Below, one piece after another: positions 1-7,614 of a stretch of DNA of 24,296 nt; the stretch's first letter is position 1, and each line of letters starts with the position of its first letter. This stretch comes from an uncultured Collinsella sp. (GTDB lineage Bacteria; Actinomycetota; Coriobacteriia; Coriobacteriales; Coriobacteriaceae), in the NCBI GenBank assembly GCA_900544425.1, contig UQUX01000012.1, positions 1 through 24,296 of the forward strand, given 5' to 3'. The position numbers were made by a program, and so were the translations under genes. The notes under the pieces were generated by a model. It made no database searches and was not told the DNA's origin. It was given only the letters and a program-made list of their open reading frames with translations.

Positions 1-15
1 CGACACGCATAAAAA

Positions 16-49
16 GCCTCCCATTTCTCATGTCCAAGAAATGGGAGGC
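16..49 (-). terminator. Perfect 13-bp hairpin with flanking A-tract
   Basis: Bases 16-28 and 37-49 are exact reverse complements around an 8-nt loop. On the minus strand the stem is followed by TTTTT, so it has the form of an intrinsic terminator reading leftwards. No minus-strand gene ends just to its right, because the exporter there is on the plus strand. It may be a bidirectional terminator of a gene left of the window, or a leader structure. The structure is certain; the role is not. Confidence 0.45.
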
Positions 50-105
50 AGTTCACACCCCCGGTGGCGGGTTCTTTTTTGCTTCAAACGCAACGGAAGG
101 ACATC

Positions 106-1041
106 ATGGAGCGCCACAAGCCGTATCTCGCCACCCTGCCCGAACTCATCCTGGGCTGTCTTGTTTGCTGCGTGCTCTGGGGATCGGCTTTCCCCTGCAT
201 TAAGATCGGCTATGCGCTCTTTGGTATCCCCGCGCACGATAGTGCCTCGCAGTTGCTCTTCGCGGGCTTGCGCTTCACGCTTGCCGGTATCCTGGTTATC
301 GCCGGTATGAGTGCGGCCCAGCGCCGCCCGCTCGTCCCACAGGCACGCGATATCAAGCCCATCTTTAACTTGTCGCTCTTTCAGACCATCGGTCAGTACT
401 TCTTTTTCTATCTGGGCCTCTCGCGCGCCAGCGCCATGTCGAGCTCCATCATCGAGGCCAGCGCCAACTTCCTAGCCATCCTCTTTGCCGCCCTGGCGTT
501 TCGCACCGAAAAGCTCGATGCGGCCAAAGTGCTCGGCTGCGTACTGGGCTTTGCCGGTGTCGCGCTCGTCAACCTTTCGGGCGCGGACGGCACCTTTGGC
601 TTTACGCTCGACGGCGAGGGCTTTATCCTGGCCTCCACCGTCGCGGGTGCCCTTTCGACCTGTCTGATCGGCATCTTCTCGCGCGAGCACGACGGCGTCT
701 TGCTTGCCGGGTGGCAGTTCTTGGTCGGCGGCCTGGTCCTCACCGCCATCGGCTTTTTGATAGGTGGCGCGCTCTCCCCCACGGCGATTGCCCCCGCCAT
801 CGCGCTCATCATCTACATGGCGCTTATCTCCGCGGTCGCCTACTCGCTGTGGTCGCGCCTGCTTGCCGCCAACCCCGTCAGCCGCGTCTCGGTCTTTGGG
901 TTTATGAACCCCGTCTTTGGTGTGCTGCTGAGCGCGCTGCTGCTCGGCGAAGGCGCGGGCACGAGCCCCGTTACCGTCATCGTTGCCCTGCTGTTGGTCT
1001 GCGGCGGCATCATCATCGTCAACAAACCCAAAAAAGCCTAG
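106..1041 (+). CDS. EamA/DMT-superfamily transporter
   Basis: A 311-residue, highly hydrophobic protein with about ten predicted transmembrane helices arranged as two EamA repeats. The first repeat holds the typical 'CCVLWGSAFPCIKIGY' opening and a 'SSSIIEASANFLAILFA' stretch; the second ends with 'VFGFMNPVFGVLLSALLLGE', a hallmark of the drug/metabolite transporter superfamily. Such proteins usually export amino acids, nucleobases or other metabolites across the cytoplasmic membrane, and the substrate cannot be told here. I chose the ATG at 106 because GGAAGG lies 5 nt upstream; an in-frame GTG at 64 has no good ribosome site and would add a non-family-like extension. The gene stands alone, and a small hairpin at 1116-1139 may end it. 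The family call is firm, the substrate unknown. Confidence 0.9.
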   Translation: MERHKPYLATLPELILGCLVCCVLWGSAFPCIKIGYALFGIPAHDSASQLLFAGLRFTLAGILVIAGMSAAQRRPLVPQARDIKPIFNLSLFQTIGQYFFFYLGLSRASAMSSSIIEASANFLAILFAALAFRTEKLDAAKVLGCVLGFAGVALVNLSGADGTFGFTLDGEGFILASTVAGALSTCLIGIFSREHDGVLLAGWQFLVGGLVLTAIGFLIGGALSPTAIAPAIALIIYMALISAVAYSLWSRLLAANPVSRVSVFGFMNPVFGVLLSALLLGEGAGTSPVTVIVALLLVCGGIIIVNKPKKA

Positions 1042-1115
1042 CGAGCTCACCTTTTTAGGGAGGGCGTTTGCACACTTTAGCTTAATGGAATACATCGATG
1101 AGCTGAGGGCCGCCA

Positions 1116-1139
1116 CGCACGCAAGCGTGCGACCCTTTT
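1116..1139 (+). terminator. Candidate intrinsic terminator after the exporter
   Basis: CGCACGC (1116-1122) pairs with GCGTGCG (1125-1131), best folded as a 6-bp GC stem with a CAAG loop. It is followed by ACCC and a short TTTT run. It lies 75 nt after the exporter stop and just before the end of the opposing GGDEF pseudogene, so it could serve either strand. The T-run is short, hence the modest confidence. Confidence 0.45.
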
Positions 1140-1140
1140 C

Positions 1141-2284
1141 CTAGCGTATCTGGATGCCGGCTTTCTTTTTCTCGGCCTTGACGCGGTAGAGCTCCGCATC
1201 GGCAGCGCGAAGTAAGTCTTGCCAGGTATCAACACTATCGCCGACCCGCGCGCAACCGATGGACATCCGCAATGCATACGGCACCTCGGCATGCGCGAGC
1301 TCGTCGTTGATTGTCGCGCACAGATGCATGATATCCTGTTCCGCCGCTGCCTTTTGGAGCACCACGAACTCATCGCCACCATAACGCGCGATAAAGCCAC
1401 CAGACGCCGAGCAGACCTCTTTGAGCGCAGCGGATTATTACCTGAAGAGCATGGTCGCCCTCCACATGTCCATAGCGATCGTTAATCTGCTTAAAGCCGT
1501 CAGCGTCCATCATAAGCAGATATACATCTTCGGCCTGATCCACATTTGAAAAGAGCGACAGCATATAGGTCTCAAAACGGTTGCGGTTGTTGAGTCCAGT
1601 CAACGGGTCAGTCGAGATCAGTTGCTCCTGGCAGATGATATAGAGCAGCAACATGCTAATCATTATGCCGACACAAAGGCCAGGCACCGAGTATACGATC
1701 TGAAAGGTACCGCCCACCAGGGCCGGAATGGCGAAAAATGCTAAGGTTCGATAGATAGCCTTCGTCTGCAGGCTCTCGACCCTGCGAGATTGCACAAACG
1801 CATGCAGGGACGTATGTATAACGTAACAGTAGCTGACAATGGGCTGGATCATATAGGCAAAGCCGCGACGATACACGCCCTGCGAATCGATATAGAACAG
1901 GGCGTGCGTCCAGTAACTGGTAAAAGCCAGCACGACCACCAGAGCCGTAGGCAACGTTACAAGCACCACCCTATAGCGCGAGGTCACAAGGTGAGAGCCC
2001 TGCATCGTCTCGGAATAGATAAACCAAATGAGTCACGCGATGGCGAAGAGCGAAAACGAAACCGCGTTGGAAATCCAGTTGGCTGCAATGCCCAACGTGC
2101 CGTCCACACCATCCGAAAGCGTCCAGATCATATCGAAGAAAATGTAGGCAGCAGACGTGTAGCCCAGCATGCTAAACAAAAGCTGCTGGGTGCTCGAGAA
2201 CAGGGAGCGACGGCTTCGTACGGCAAGCCCGATAAGAACAATCATGCATAGCAGGAATATCTCAATCTTGAGTGCCTTAACCAC
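1141..2284 (-). pseudogene. Broken membrane-bound GGDEF diguanylate cyclase
   Basis: Three minus-strand pieces rebuild one gene of about 380 codons. The N-terminal ~220 residues form about seven hydrophobic helices; the rest is a GGDEF domain opening with 'STDPLTGLNNRNRFETY', continuing through 'MMDADGFKQINDRYGHVEGD' to 'RYGGDEF', which would make cyclic di-GMP. Two lesions break it. An in-frame TGA at 2033-2035 sits between 'FSLFAIA' and 'LIWFIYSE' with the frame unchanged on both sides. A one-base shift near 1434-1441 (removing one A from the minus-strand GTAATAATCC restores '...QVISAALKEVC...') separates the DGF motif from GGDEF. No RxxD inhibitory site is visible. GTG at 2284 is the likely start, 6 nt after GGGAGGG. 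Either a decayed gene or two sequencing errors would explain it; two independent lesions favour decay. Confidence 0.85.
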
Positions 2285-2383
2285 TAGACGCCCTCCCTTC
2301 AATATCCAAGTGGTCAGAATCGCCCGATTCGTGTCTGGGCAATAAACGCCCCTTTCTCCGCAGGGGTAAGGGGAATAATAGCA

Positions 2384-2427
2384 GAGCGCCCGAACGTCAC
2401 TGCAAGACAGCTCTCGTTCGGGCGCTC
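2384..2427 (-). terminator. Terminator-like hairpin downstream of kdgT
   Basis: GAGCGCCCGAACG (2384-2396) is an exact 13-bp inverted repeat of 2415-2427, with an 18-nt loop. On the minus strand it lies 46 nt after the kdgT stop and is followed by TGCTATTATT, an imperfect T-rich tail. This fits termination of kdgT before the GGDEF pseudogene. The rest of the 2285-2472 gap holds a 14-bp palindrome (GAATCG-CC-CGATTC near 2327-2340) and a small CCCCT/AGGGG hairpin, but no gene. Confidence 0.6.
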
Positions 2428-2472
2428 AAACGGCGCGAGTTGCACGCCGGAATCATTGATGGGTATCGATTG

Positions 2473-3495
2473 CTACTCGCCATCGATGTCGGCCGCGACA
2501 GCCTCCTCGATGGCCTCGACACCGGCAGGCGACAGGTCTTCCTTGCCCTGGCAGAACTTCTTATCGACCCAGCCGGTCAGAATCGGGGCCATGATTGCCG
2601 TGATGATGACGGCGGTGGCGATCTGCGCATACGCGGTGGGCGCAAGCTCGGCATAGCGCGGAGCGACCTCGGCGAGGGCGACCGGCGTGGTCATGGCCGT
2701 GCCGGCAATGGTGGAGCATGCCACAGCCGCCTTACCGTTGCCGCCACACAAGCGCTCGAAGGCAAAGGTAATGGGACCGACGATAAAGAGCGTGATGAGG
2801 CCCAGCAGGATACCCGAAATACCGCCGGTGATAAAGCTCGAAAGGCTCATGGACGCACCGAGCTGAAAGCCGATAACGGCGATCGCGGGATTGGCGCCGG
2901 GGACCAGCAGGTTCTTGATAAACGGGAACAAGTTGCCCAGGACCATGCCGATAACGAGCGGCAGGATGGATCCGATGATGGTGCCGACGGGGATGTTGGC
3001 GAGACCCGAAACACCAAGGATGATCATCGTGACGGCGGGGCCGGCCGTAAAGAACAGGATACCGACAGCGCCCTGCTCGGACTCATCGCCGAACTCGCCC
3101 ATGATGCCCGTATAGAGCGCCATGTTGCAAAACGTAATGCCGCCGATGATGGAAACCGAACTCAGGCCTAAAAAGTTATCGTTAAAGAAGTACGCGACGC
3201 CCAGACCCAGCGCGGCTGCCACTACAAGCTTAGGAATCAGCACGACGATGCCGGTCTTGATGGCGCCCGGCGTGGACTTAAAGCTGATGCCGGCGCCCAC
3301 GAACAGCAAGATCGCGGCAACGATGGTGTTGGAGCCACCGCGGCAGGCAGCCGTAAAGAAGCCGCCGACCTCAAAGACCTGCGGGCAGAAGGTATTGAGC
3401 AAAAGGCCGACGATCATCGGATAGATCATGATGTCGCCCGGGATACGCGGGACCTTGAATTTCTTTTGCTCGTTAGCGGTTGCTTCCTGTGCCAT
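2473..3495 (-). CDS. kdgT: 2-keto-3-deoxygluconate permease
   Basis: A 340-residue integral membrane protein of the KdgT family, which imports 2-keto-3-deoxygluconate, a pectin and glucuronate breakdown intermediate, by cation symport. About ten hydrophobic segments are seen. Family-like stretches include 'KVPRIPGDIMIYPMIVGLLLN' near the N-terminus, 'LLFVGAGISFKSTPGAIKTG', 'SIIGGITFCNMALYTGIMGE', and 'AVACSTIAGTAMTTPVALAE' near the C-terminus. Length matches the family. ATG at 3495 is chosen because GGGGG lies about 4 nt upstream; a TTG at 3525 would add ten residues without support. The gene is monocistronic here: no kdgK, kdgA or uxu genes are adjacent, so catabolism must be encoded elsewhere. 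A near-palindrome at 3540-3555 may be its operator, and a hairpin at 2384-2427 its terminator. Confidence 0.92.
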   Translation of the reverse strand: MAQEATANEQKKFKVPRIPGDIMIYPMIVGLLLNTFCPQVFEVGGFFTAACRGGSNTIVAAILLFVGAGISFKSTPGAIKTGIVVLIPKLVVAAALGLGVAYFFNDNFLGLSSVSIIGGITFCNMALYTGIMGEFGDESEQGAVGILFFTAGPAVTMIILGVSGLANIPVGTIIGSILPLVIGMVLGNLFPFIKNLLVPGANPAIAVIGFQLGASMSLSSFITGGISGILLGLITLFIVGPITFAFERLCGGNGKAAVACSTIAGTAMTTPVALAEVAPRYAELAPTAYAQIATAVIITAIMAPILTGWVDKKFCQGKEDLSPAGVEAIEEAVAADIDGE

Positions 3496-3539
3496 GAAAC
3501 CCCCATTTCCGCTGACGGGGTACAAAAGCCCACGTCACG

Positions 3540-3555
3540 CTTTGCTACAGTAAAG
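3540..3555. promoter_or_regulatory. Near-palindrome upstream of kdgT
   Basis: The 16-mer CTTTGCTACAGTAAAG is symmetric apart from one outer mismatch and the central pair, and sits 45 bp upstream of the kdgT start. Size and position fit an operator for a dimeric regulator. No regulator is adjacent and no family consensus was recognised. The surrounding 3526-3645 gap shows no gene and no clear terminator for azlD. Confidence 0.3.
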
Positions 3556-3645
3556 TTTGACCATGGTACCAGAAGAAATAGACCAGCTCGGTAAAAAATT
3601 CGACAAGTTGGGATGGAACGAGATTCGGCGCCCGCGACGCCACCC

Positions 3646-3969
3646 CTATATAAGGCTCAAGACGATATAGAGTACGATGCCCGAGACGCAGCACCACAGC
3701 ATCGATTTTGTCTTGACCGCCACGACCACGACGCCGGCGGCCGCAATCCAGGGAACCAAGGCAGGCCAGAGTCCCGCGTCGAACGCGCCAGGGCTCACCA
3801 AGTCGTTGGCGACCAGCGCGGCAAAGGCAGCGGGCGGAATATAGCCCAGGGCCTCGGTAATGCGGGGCGACAGGGTCCGCCCGCGCAAGGCGAACGCCGG
3901 CGCGATGCGAAAGAACGCGATAGCAGCCCACGACGACAGCCACAGAACCAAGAACTCGTTAACGGGCAT
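3646..3969 (-). CDS. azlD: AzlD-type branched-chain amino acid exporter subunit
   Basis: A 107-residue protein with about four hydrophobic helices, typical in size of the AzlD small subunit that works with AzlC to export branched-chain amino acids or analogues. Visible family features are the N-terminal 'LVLWLSSWAAIAFFRIAPAF', 'PRITEALGYIPPAAFAALV' after a short basic loop, and the C-terminal 'KTKSMLWCCVSGIVLYIV'. The ATG at 3969 follows GAGGTG by 7 nt and overlaps the azlC stop by 11 bases, so the pair is translationally coupled. The substrate is inferred from the family (Bacillus AzlCD, E. coli YgaZH). Confidence 0.9.
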   Translation of the reverse strand: MPVNEFLVLWLSSWAAIAFFRIAPAFALRGRTLSPRITEALGYIPPAAFAALVANDLVSPGAFDAGLWPALVPWIAAAGVVVVAVKTKSMLWCCVSGIVLYIVLSLI

Positions 3970-4651
3970 CGCGGGCACCTCTTCCGTCAAATACAGCATC
4001 GCACGCCAGCGCAATGGCAATGCCGACCACGACGCTTGCCGGCACGGCAATATTCGTGAGGCCCAAGAACTTGCATACGGCGACGGACACCGCGCCCGAA
4101 ACCGCCGCGACAACGTTGCCGCGCGACAGCCGCTGCGAAAAGAGCAGACAGATAAAGAGCGAGGTGCAGACAAAGGCCGCAATGGCGGTGGGAACATCGG
4201 CAACGGCGCCGACGATGGCGCCCGTCGTACACGAAACGCCCCATGTTGCGATAAGGATCACGTTGAGCACGAAGGACTCACGCGGACCCCAATCCTCCCC
4301 TTCAACCAACTTGGCAAGCGAGATGCCGTATGCCTCCTCGGTAAGTGTCGCGGCAACAGCCAGCGTCTGACGCTTCGAGGCACCCCTCAGATGCGGTGCG
4401 ATCGATGCCGAGTAAAGCGCAAAGCGCGAGGAGATTGCGGCGACGCTCGCGACGATCGATGCTGCAGGCACACCCGCCAACCACAGGTTGCAGATCATAA
4501 ACTGCCCGCTGCCCGTCACAAACGTGCTGCTCAGAGAAAAGACCATCCAGGGCTCCATTCCCGTCTGCCCCATGATCATTCCGCACGGCGCGCCTATTGC
4601 AACATAGGTAAGCATCACCGGCCAGACGGTTCTAACGATTTTGAGCACCAT
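3959..4651 (-). CDS. azlC: AzlC-type branched-chain amino acid exporter subunit
   Basis: A 230-residue membrane protein, the large partner of AzlD. Family marks are 'TYVAIGAPCGMIMGQTG', 'STFVTGSGQFMICNLWLAG', 'ISSRFALYSASIAPHLRG', and 'TLTEEAYGISLAKL', followed by several hydrophobic helices. ATG at 4651 is preferred because it gives a family-like N-terminus (MVLKIVRTVWPVM) with AGGATGAG upstream; an in-frame TTG at 4720 would add 23 polar residues with no good ribosome site, so the exact start is moderately certain. It is divergent from the HD-domain gene across a 126-bp gap that must hold both promoters. No Lrp-type regulator is adjacent. Confidence 0.9.
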   Translation of the reverse strand: MVLKIVRTVWPVMLTYVAIGAPCGMIMGQTGMEPWMVFSLSSTFVTGSGQFMICNLWLAGVPAASIVASVAAISSRFALYSASIAPHLRGASKRQTLAVAATLTEEAYGISLAKLVEGEDWGPRESFVLNVILIATWGVSCTTGAIVGAVADVPTAIAAFVCTSLFICLLFSQRLSRGNVVAAVSGAVSVAVCKFLGLTNIAVPASVVVGIAIALACDAVFDGRGARDAR

Positions 4652-4731
4652 ACGCTTCTCATCCTGACAAGGTCTCCGAGCCGCATGTAACGACACGGCA
4701 GAATCATCATCCGACAGCAACCGAGTTCACC

Positions 4732-4737
4732 TACAAT
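4732..4737 (+). promoter_or_regulatory. Candidate -10 box for the HD-domain gene
   Basis: TACAAT lies 40 bp before the ATG at 4778, giving a leader of about 34 nt. No good TTGACA-like box is seen 16-18 bp upstream, so the call is weak. Confidence 0.3.
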
Positions 4738-4777
4738 TGCCACCGGATCGAAAGACACAACTTTTTAGGAAGTCATT

Positions 4778-5590
4778 ATGACAGCTATCGATCGTGACCG
4801 GGCGCGCGCGGCCTTCAAAAGCTACACCGATGCCTACGACGCCACCAACCCACGCATCGCGCTCAAAATCGAGCATACGTACCACGTGGCCGAGGCATGC
4901 GATGCCGTAGCGCGCGAGCAGGGCTGGTCGTCAGAAGATATTGACCTGGCATGGCTTTGCGGCCTGCTGCACGATATGGGTCGCTTTGAACAGCTGCGAC
5001 GTTGGGACACGTTTAAGGATGCCGAAAGCATGAGCCATGCGGCGTTAGGCGTCGAAGTCCTCTTTGGCGAGAATCCCGCCGATGCACCCGCCGTAACGAG
5101 CATCCGCGACTTTATCGATGACCCGGCAGAAGATGAGCTCATCCGAGCGAGCATTGCCTATCACAGCGATTTCCGTCTACCCGCGCAGCTCGACGTGCGC
5201 ACGCGAAGCTTCTGCGATATCGTGCGCGATGGTGACAAGATCGACATTATGCGCACCATCGCCGACAGCACCGTCAACACCATCCTCAAGGTGGACGAGA
5301 AGACGTTTCTCGACAGCCGTTTCTCGTCGCCGACACTTGCCGCCTTTGACGAGCATCGGTGCGTCGCGCGCGACGAGCGCAACGAGCCGGCGGACTACCT
5401 GGTGGGACTCATCTGCTTTATGTTTGAGCTCGTCTATCCAGCGAGCCGCACGCTGGCGCGCGGGCAGGGCGATATCTACCGCCTGCTCGACGCGCCCTTT
5501 GGCATTACGCGCCCCTTTACCGATCCCGCCACGCAGGCAACCTGGAGCCGCCTAAAGGACGAGATGCGCGACTGGCTGACGCGCGCCTAG
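4778..5590 (+). CDS. HD-domain phosphohydrolase
   Basis: A 270-residue soluble protein of the HD superfamily of metal-dependent phosphohydrolases. Metal-ligand candidates are His33/His36 in 'KIEHTYHVAEAC', the His65-Asp66 doublet in 'GLLHDMGRFEQ', His87, His129 in 'SIAYHSD', and Asp151/Asp153 in 'RDGDKIDIMR'. This arrangement is typical of stand-alone HD enzymes acting on nucleotides or related phosphoesters; there is no synthetase (RelA) or HD-GYP signature, so the substrate is unknown. The ATG follows AGGAAG by 5 nt. Its TAG stop shares the palindrome CTAG (5587-5590) with the stop of the opposing etfA, so the two genes converge with no spacer and no terminator between them. Confidence 0.85.
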   Translation: MTAIDRDRARAAFKSYTDAYDATNPRIALKIEHTYHVAEACDAVAREQGWSSEDIDLAWLCGLLHDMGRFEQLRRWDTFKDAESMSHAALGVEVLFGENPADAPAVTSIRDFIDDPAEDELIRASIAYHSDFRLPAQLDVRTRSFCDIVRDGDKIDIMRTIADSTVNTILKVDEKTFLDSRFSSPTLAAFDEHRCVARDERNEPADYLVGLICFMFELVYPASRTLARGQGDIYRLLDAPFGITRPFTDPATQATWSRLKDEMRDWLTRA

Positions 5591-6792
5591 CGCTCAAGCT
5601 GGGCCAGCAGTTCCTCGACGACCTCGACGGCATCGCCGACAACCTTGTACTGGGCAGCACCAAAGATGGGGGCATCCGGGTCCTCGTTGATGGCGATAAT
5701 GCACTCTGCCCCACCGATGCCGGCAAGATGCTGGATGGCGCCCGAAACACCGATACTCACGAGAAGCTTGGGCGAAACCGATACGCCCGTCTGGCCAATC
5801 TGATGGCGATACTCCAACCAGCCGGCCTCCACGACAGGTCGCGTGCAGCCAAGCTCGGCTCCCAGAGCCTCGGCGAGCCTTCGCATCAGCGGCAGATTTT
5901 TCTTGGAACCAATGCCGCGGCCCACCACGACCAGGCGCTCGGCATCGGCGATCGAAGCCTGCTGCCTCCACTCCTCGGCGGGAATCGAGATCTCGACACG
6001 AGTCTTAGCATCATCCGCAAGTGATATCTGGGTGATCGTGCCGGAACGGCCGTAGTCAAAGTCGGGCGCCTTAAAGATACCGGGGCGTACCGTTGCCATC
6101 TGGGGACGATGATTGGGGCAGACGATGGTGGCCATCAGGTTGCCGCCAAACGCCGGACGCGTCTGCTGCAGCAAGCCCGTCTCCGCATCCATCGAAAGCA
6201 CGGTGCAGTCAGCCGTAAGGCCTGTCTGCAAACGCACGGCAACGCCGGGTGCCAGTTCGCGGCCAAAAGCGGTCGCGCCGTATAGGATGGCCTCGGGTTT
6301 TCGTTCGGCTACCAAATCGCAGATCAAGCGGGCGTAGACCTCCGCATCGTTTTGGCGCAGGCGCTCGTCGCGACAGGCCAGGACTTCGTCGGCGCCCGCG
6401 TAAACCAGATGCTCCAGGTCACCGAGAGAACCCTCGGGGCCCATACCGACCAGCGCCACCAGACGGCAGCCGCGAGCATCGGCAAGCTCGCGGCCCTTGC
6501 CCATGAGCTCGAAGGCCACGGATGCCACGGCATCGTTCTCGTCAGTTTGCACGAAGACCCAAATGTCTCGATATGCATCAAGGTCCACCGCACCGGCGGC
6601 CTCGTCGCGCTCGATCGAGATGGCGTTGACGGGGCAGGCGTCGACGCACCCGCCGCACAGGATACAGCCGTCGGTTACGCGGGCACAGCGATTGGGGCGC
6701 TCGCCCTCCACCACAATGCCGCCCGAGGCACAGGCGCGAACGCAGCGACCGCAGCCGATACAGGCTTCGCTATCGATAATCAGTCCGCTCAT
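5587..6792 (-). CDS. etfA: Electron transfer flavoprotein alpha subunit with 2x[4Fe-4S] domain
   Basis: A 401-residue EtfA carrying an N-terminal ferredoxin-like extension. Cys11/14/17/21 ('CIGCGRCVRAC') and Cys43/46/49/53 ('CILCGGCVDACP') should bind two [4Fe-4S] clusters. The Etf core follows, and the C-terminal FAD domain holds 'GRGIGSKKNLPLMRRLAE' and the alpha-subunit signature 'SGAIQHLAGIGGAECIIAIN'. Ferredoxin-fused EtfA is known from anaerobes such as Acetobacterium (LctC, CarE), where Etf complexes couple NADH, ferredoxin and a flavin dehydrogenase by electron bifurcation. It is the last gene of a three-gene operon, directly abutting etfB (its ATG begins next to the etfB TAG). Bifurcation is an inference from family and operon, not shown by the sequence alone. 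Confidence 0.93.
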   Translation of the reverse strand: MSGLIIDSEACIGCGRCVRACASGGIVVEGERPNRCARVTDGCILCGGCVDACPVNAISIERDEAAGAVDLDAYRDIWVFVQTDENDAVASVAFELMGKGRELADARGCRLVALVGMGPEGSLGDLEHLVYAGADEVLACRDERLRQNDAEVYARLICDLVAERKPEAILYGATAFGRELAPGVAVRLQTGLTADCTVLSMDAETGLLQQTRPAFGGNLMATIVCPNHRPQMATVRPGIFKAPDFDYGRSGTITQISLADDAKTRVEISIPAEEWRQQASIADAERLVVVGRGIGSKKNLPLMRRLAEALGAELGCTRPVVEAGWLEYRHQIGQTGVSVSPKLLVSIGVSGAIQHLAGIGGAECIIAINEDPDAPIFGAAQYKVVGDAVEVVEELLAQLER

Positions 6793-7614
6793 CTATGCCA
6801 TCCCCTCGATAATCTTGGCAAGTTTTACCGCCTGCTCGGACGCCGTTCCCTCAACGGCCTCGCACGTTTGATCACGGTCGGGCACAAACGAGCGCACGAC
6901 CTGCGTCGGTGATCCGGCAAGGCCACAACGCGAGGGATCGGCGTTCACATCGGCAGCGTTGACCACGCGTACGTCCGCCTCCTCGGCCGCACGAATACCG
7001 GCAATGCTCGGCATGCGCAGTTGGCCAATCTCCTTGGCGGTCGTCATCGCGCACGGCATCTCAAGATAGACCGTCTCCTCGCCGGCATCGCATCCGTGAA
7101 CGAGCGCCAGTGAACCACAGGTCGTAAAGCCCGCGCTCTGCACGCAGCTCACGTCGGTCACGCAGGGAATCTCAAAGGCACCGGCAAGCTCGGGACCAAT
7201 CTGGGCCGTATCGCCGTCCACCGCCATCTTGCCGCAGATGAGCAGGTCGAAGTCCTCGTCGAGCGCCTCAATGCCGCACTTGAGGGCATAGGTGGTTGCC
7301 AGGGTATCGGCACCTGCAAAGGCGCGGTCGGTCAGCAGTAGTGCGTCATCGGCGCCTCGGGCGATGCAGTCGCGCAATAGCGATTCAGTCGCGGGGATGC
7401 CCATCGACACCACCGTTACGCGCACGTCCATGCCAAAGCCGATAAAGTCGGCCTTCAGCGCCAGCGCGCATTCCAAAGCGCTCGCGTCAAAGGGATTAAT
7501 GACCGCCTGTTTGCCATCGCGCACAATCGTATTGGTCTTGGGGTCCATCTTGACCTCGGTGCTGCCCGGCACGGCCTTGACGCACACCACCATATGGAAA
7601 TCGCTCATCTTCAC
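6793..7614 (-). CDS. etfB: Electron transfer flavoprotein beta subunit
   Basis: A 273-residue EtfB. The N-terminal 'VCVKAVPGSTEVKMDPKTNT' and the central 'CGKMAVDGDTAQIGPELAGA' are strongly family-like; the latter resembles the loop seen in bifurcating-type EtfB proteins, where a second FAD replaces AMP. It pairs with the adjacent EtfA. The start is probably the GTG at 7614, which overlaps the stop of the upstream dehydrogenase as GTGA, with GGGGG just upstream; an ATG two codons later is an alternative. Tight coupling on both sides indicates co-translation of all three subunits in fixed ratio. Confidence 0.93.
   Translation of the reverse strand: MKMSDFHMVVCVKAVPGSTEVKMDPKTNTIVRDGKQAVINPFDASALECALALKADFIGFGMDVRVTVVSMGIPATESLLRDCIARGADDALLLTDRAFAGADTLATTYALKCGIEALDEDFDLLICGKMAVDGDTAQIGPELAGAFEIPCVTDVSCVQSAGFTTCGSLALVHGCDAGEETVYLEMPCAMTTAKEIGQLRMPSIAGIRAAEEADVRVVNAADVNADPSRCGLAGSPTQVVRSFVPDRDQTCEAVEGTASEQAVKLAKIIEGMA

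Noticed and set aside
57..80. Possible plus-strand terminator (ACCC...GGGT then TTCTTTTTT)
   Set aside because: The stem is only 4 bp and lies just before the exporter's ribosome site; too weak to call.
2440..3171. 243-codon plus-strand open frame opposite kdgT
   Set aside because: Its Asp/Arg/Gly-rich translation is the antisense image of membrane-protein codons; KdgT is well supported.
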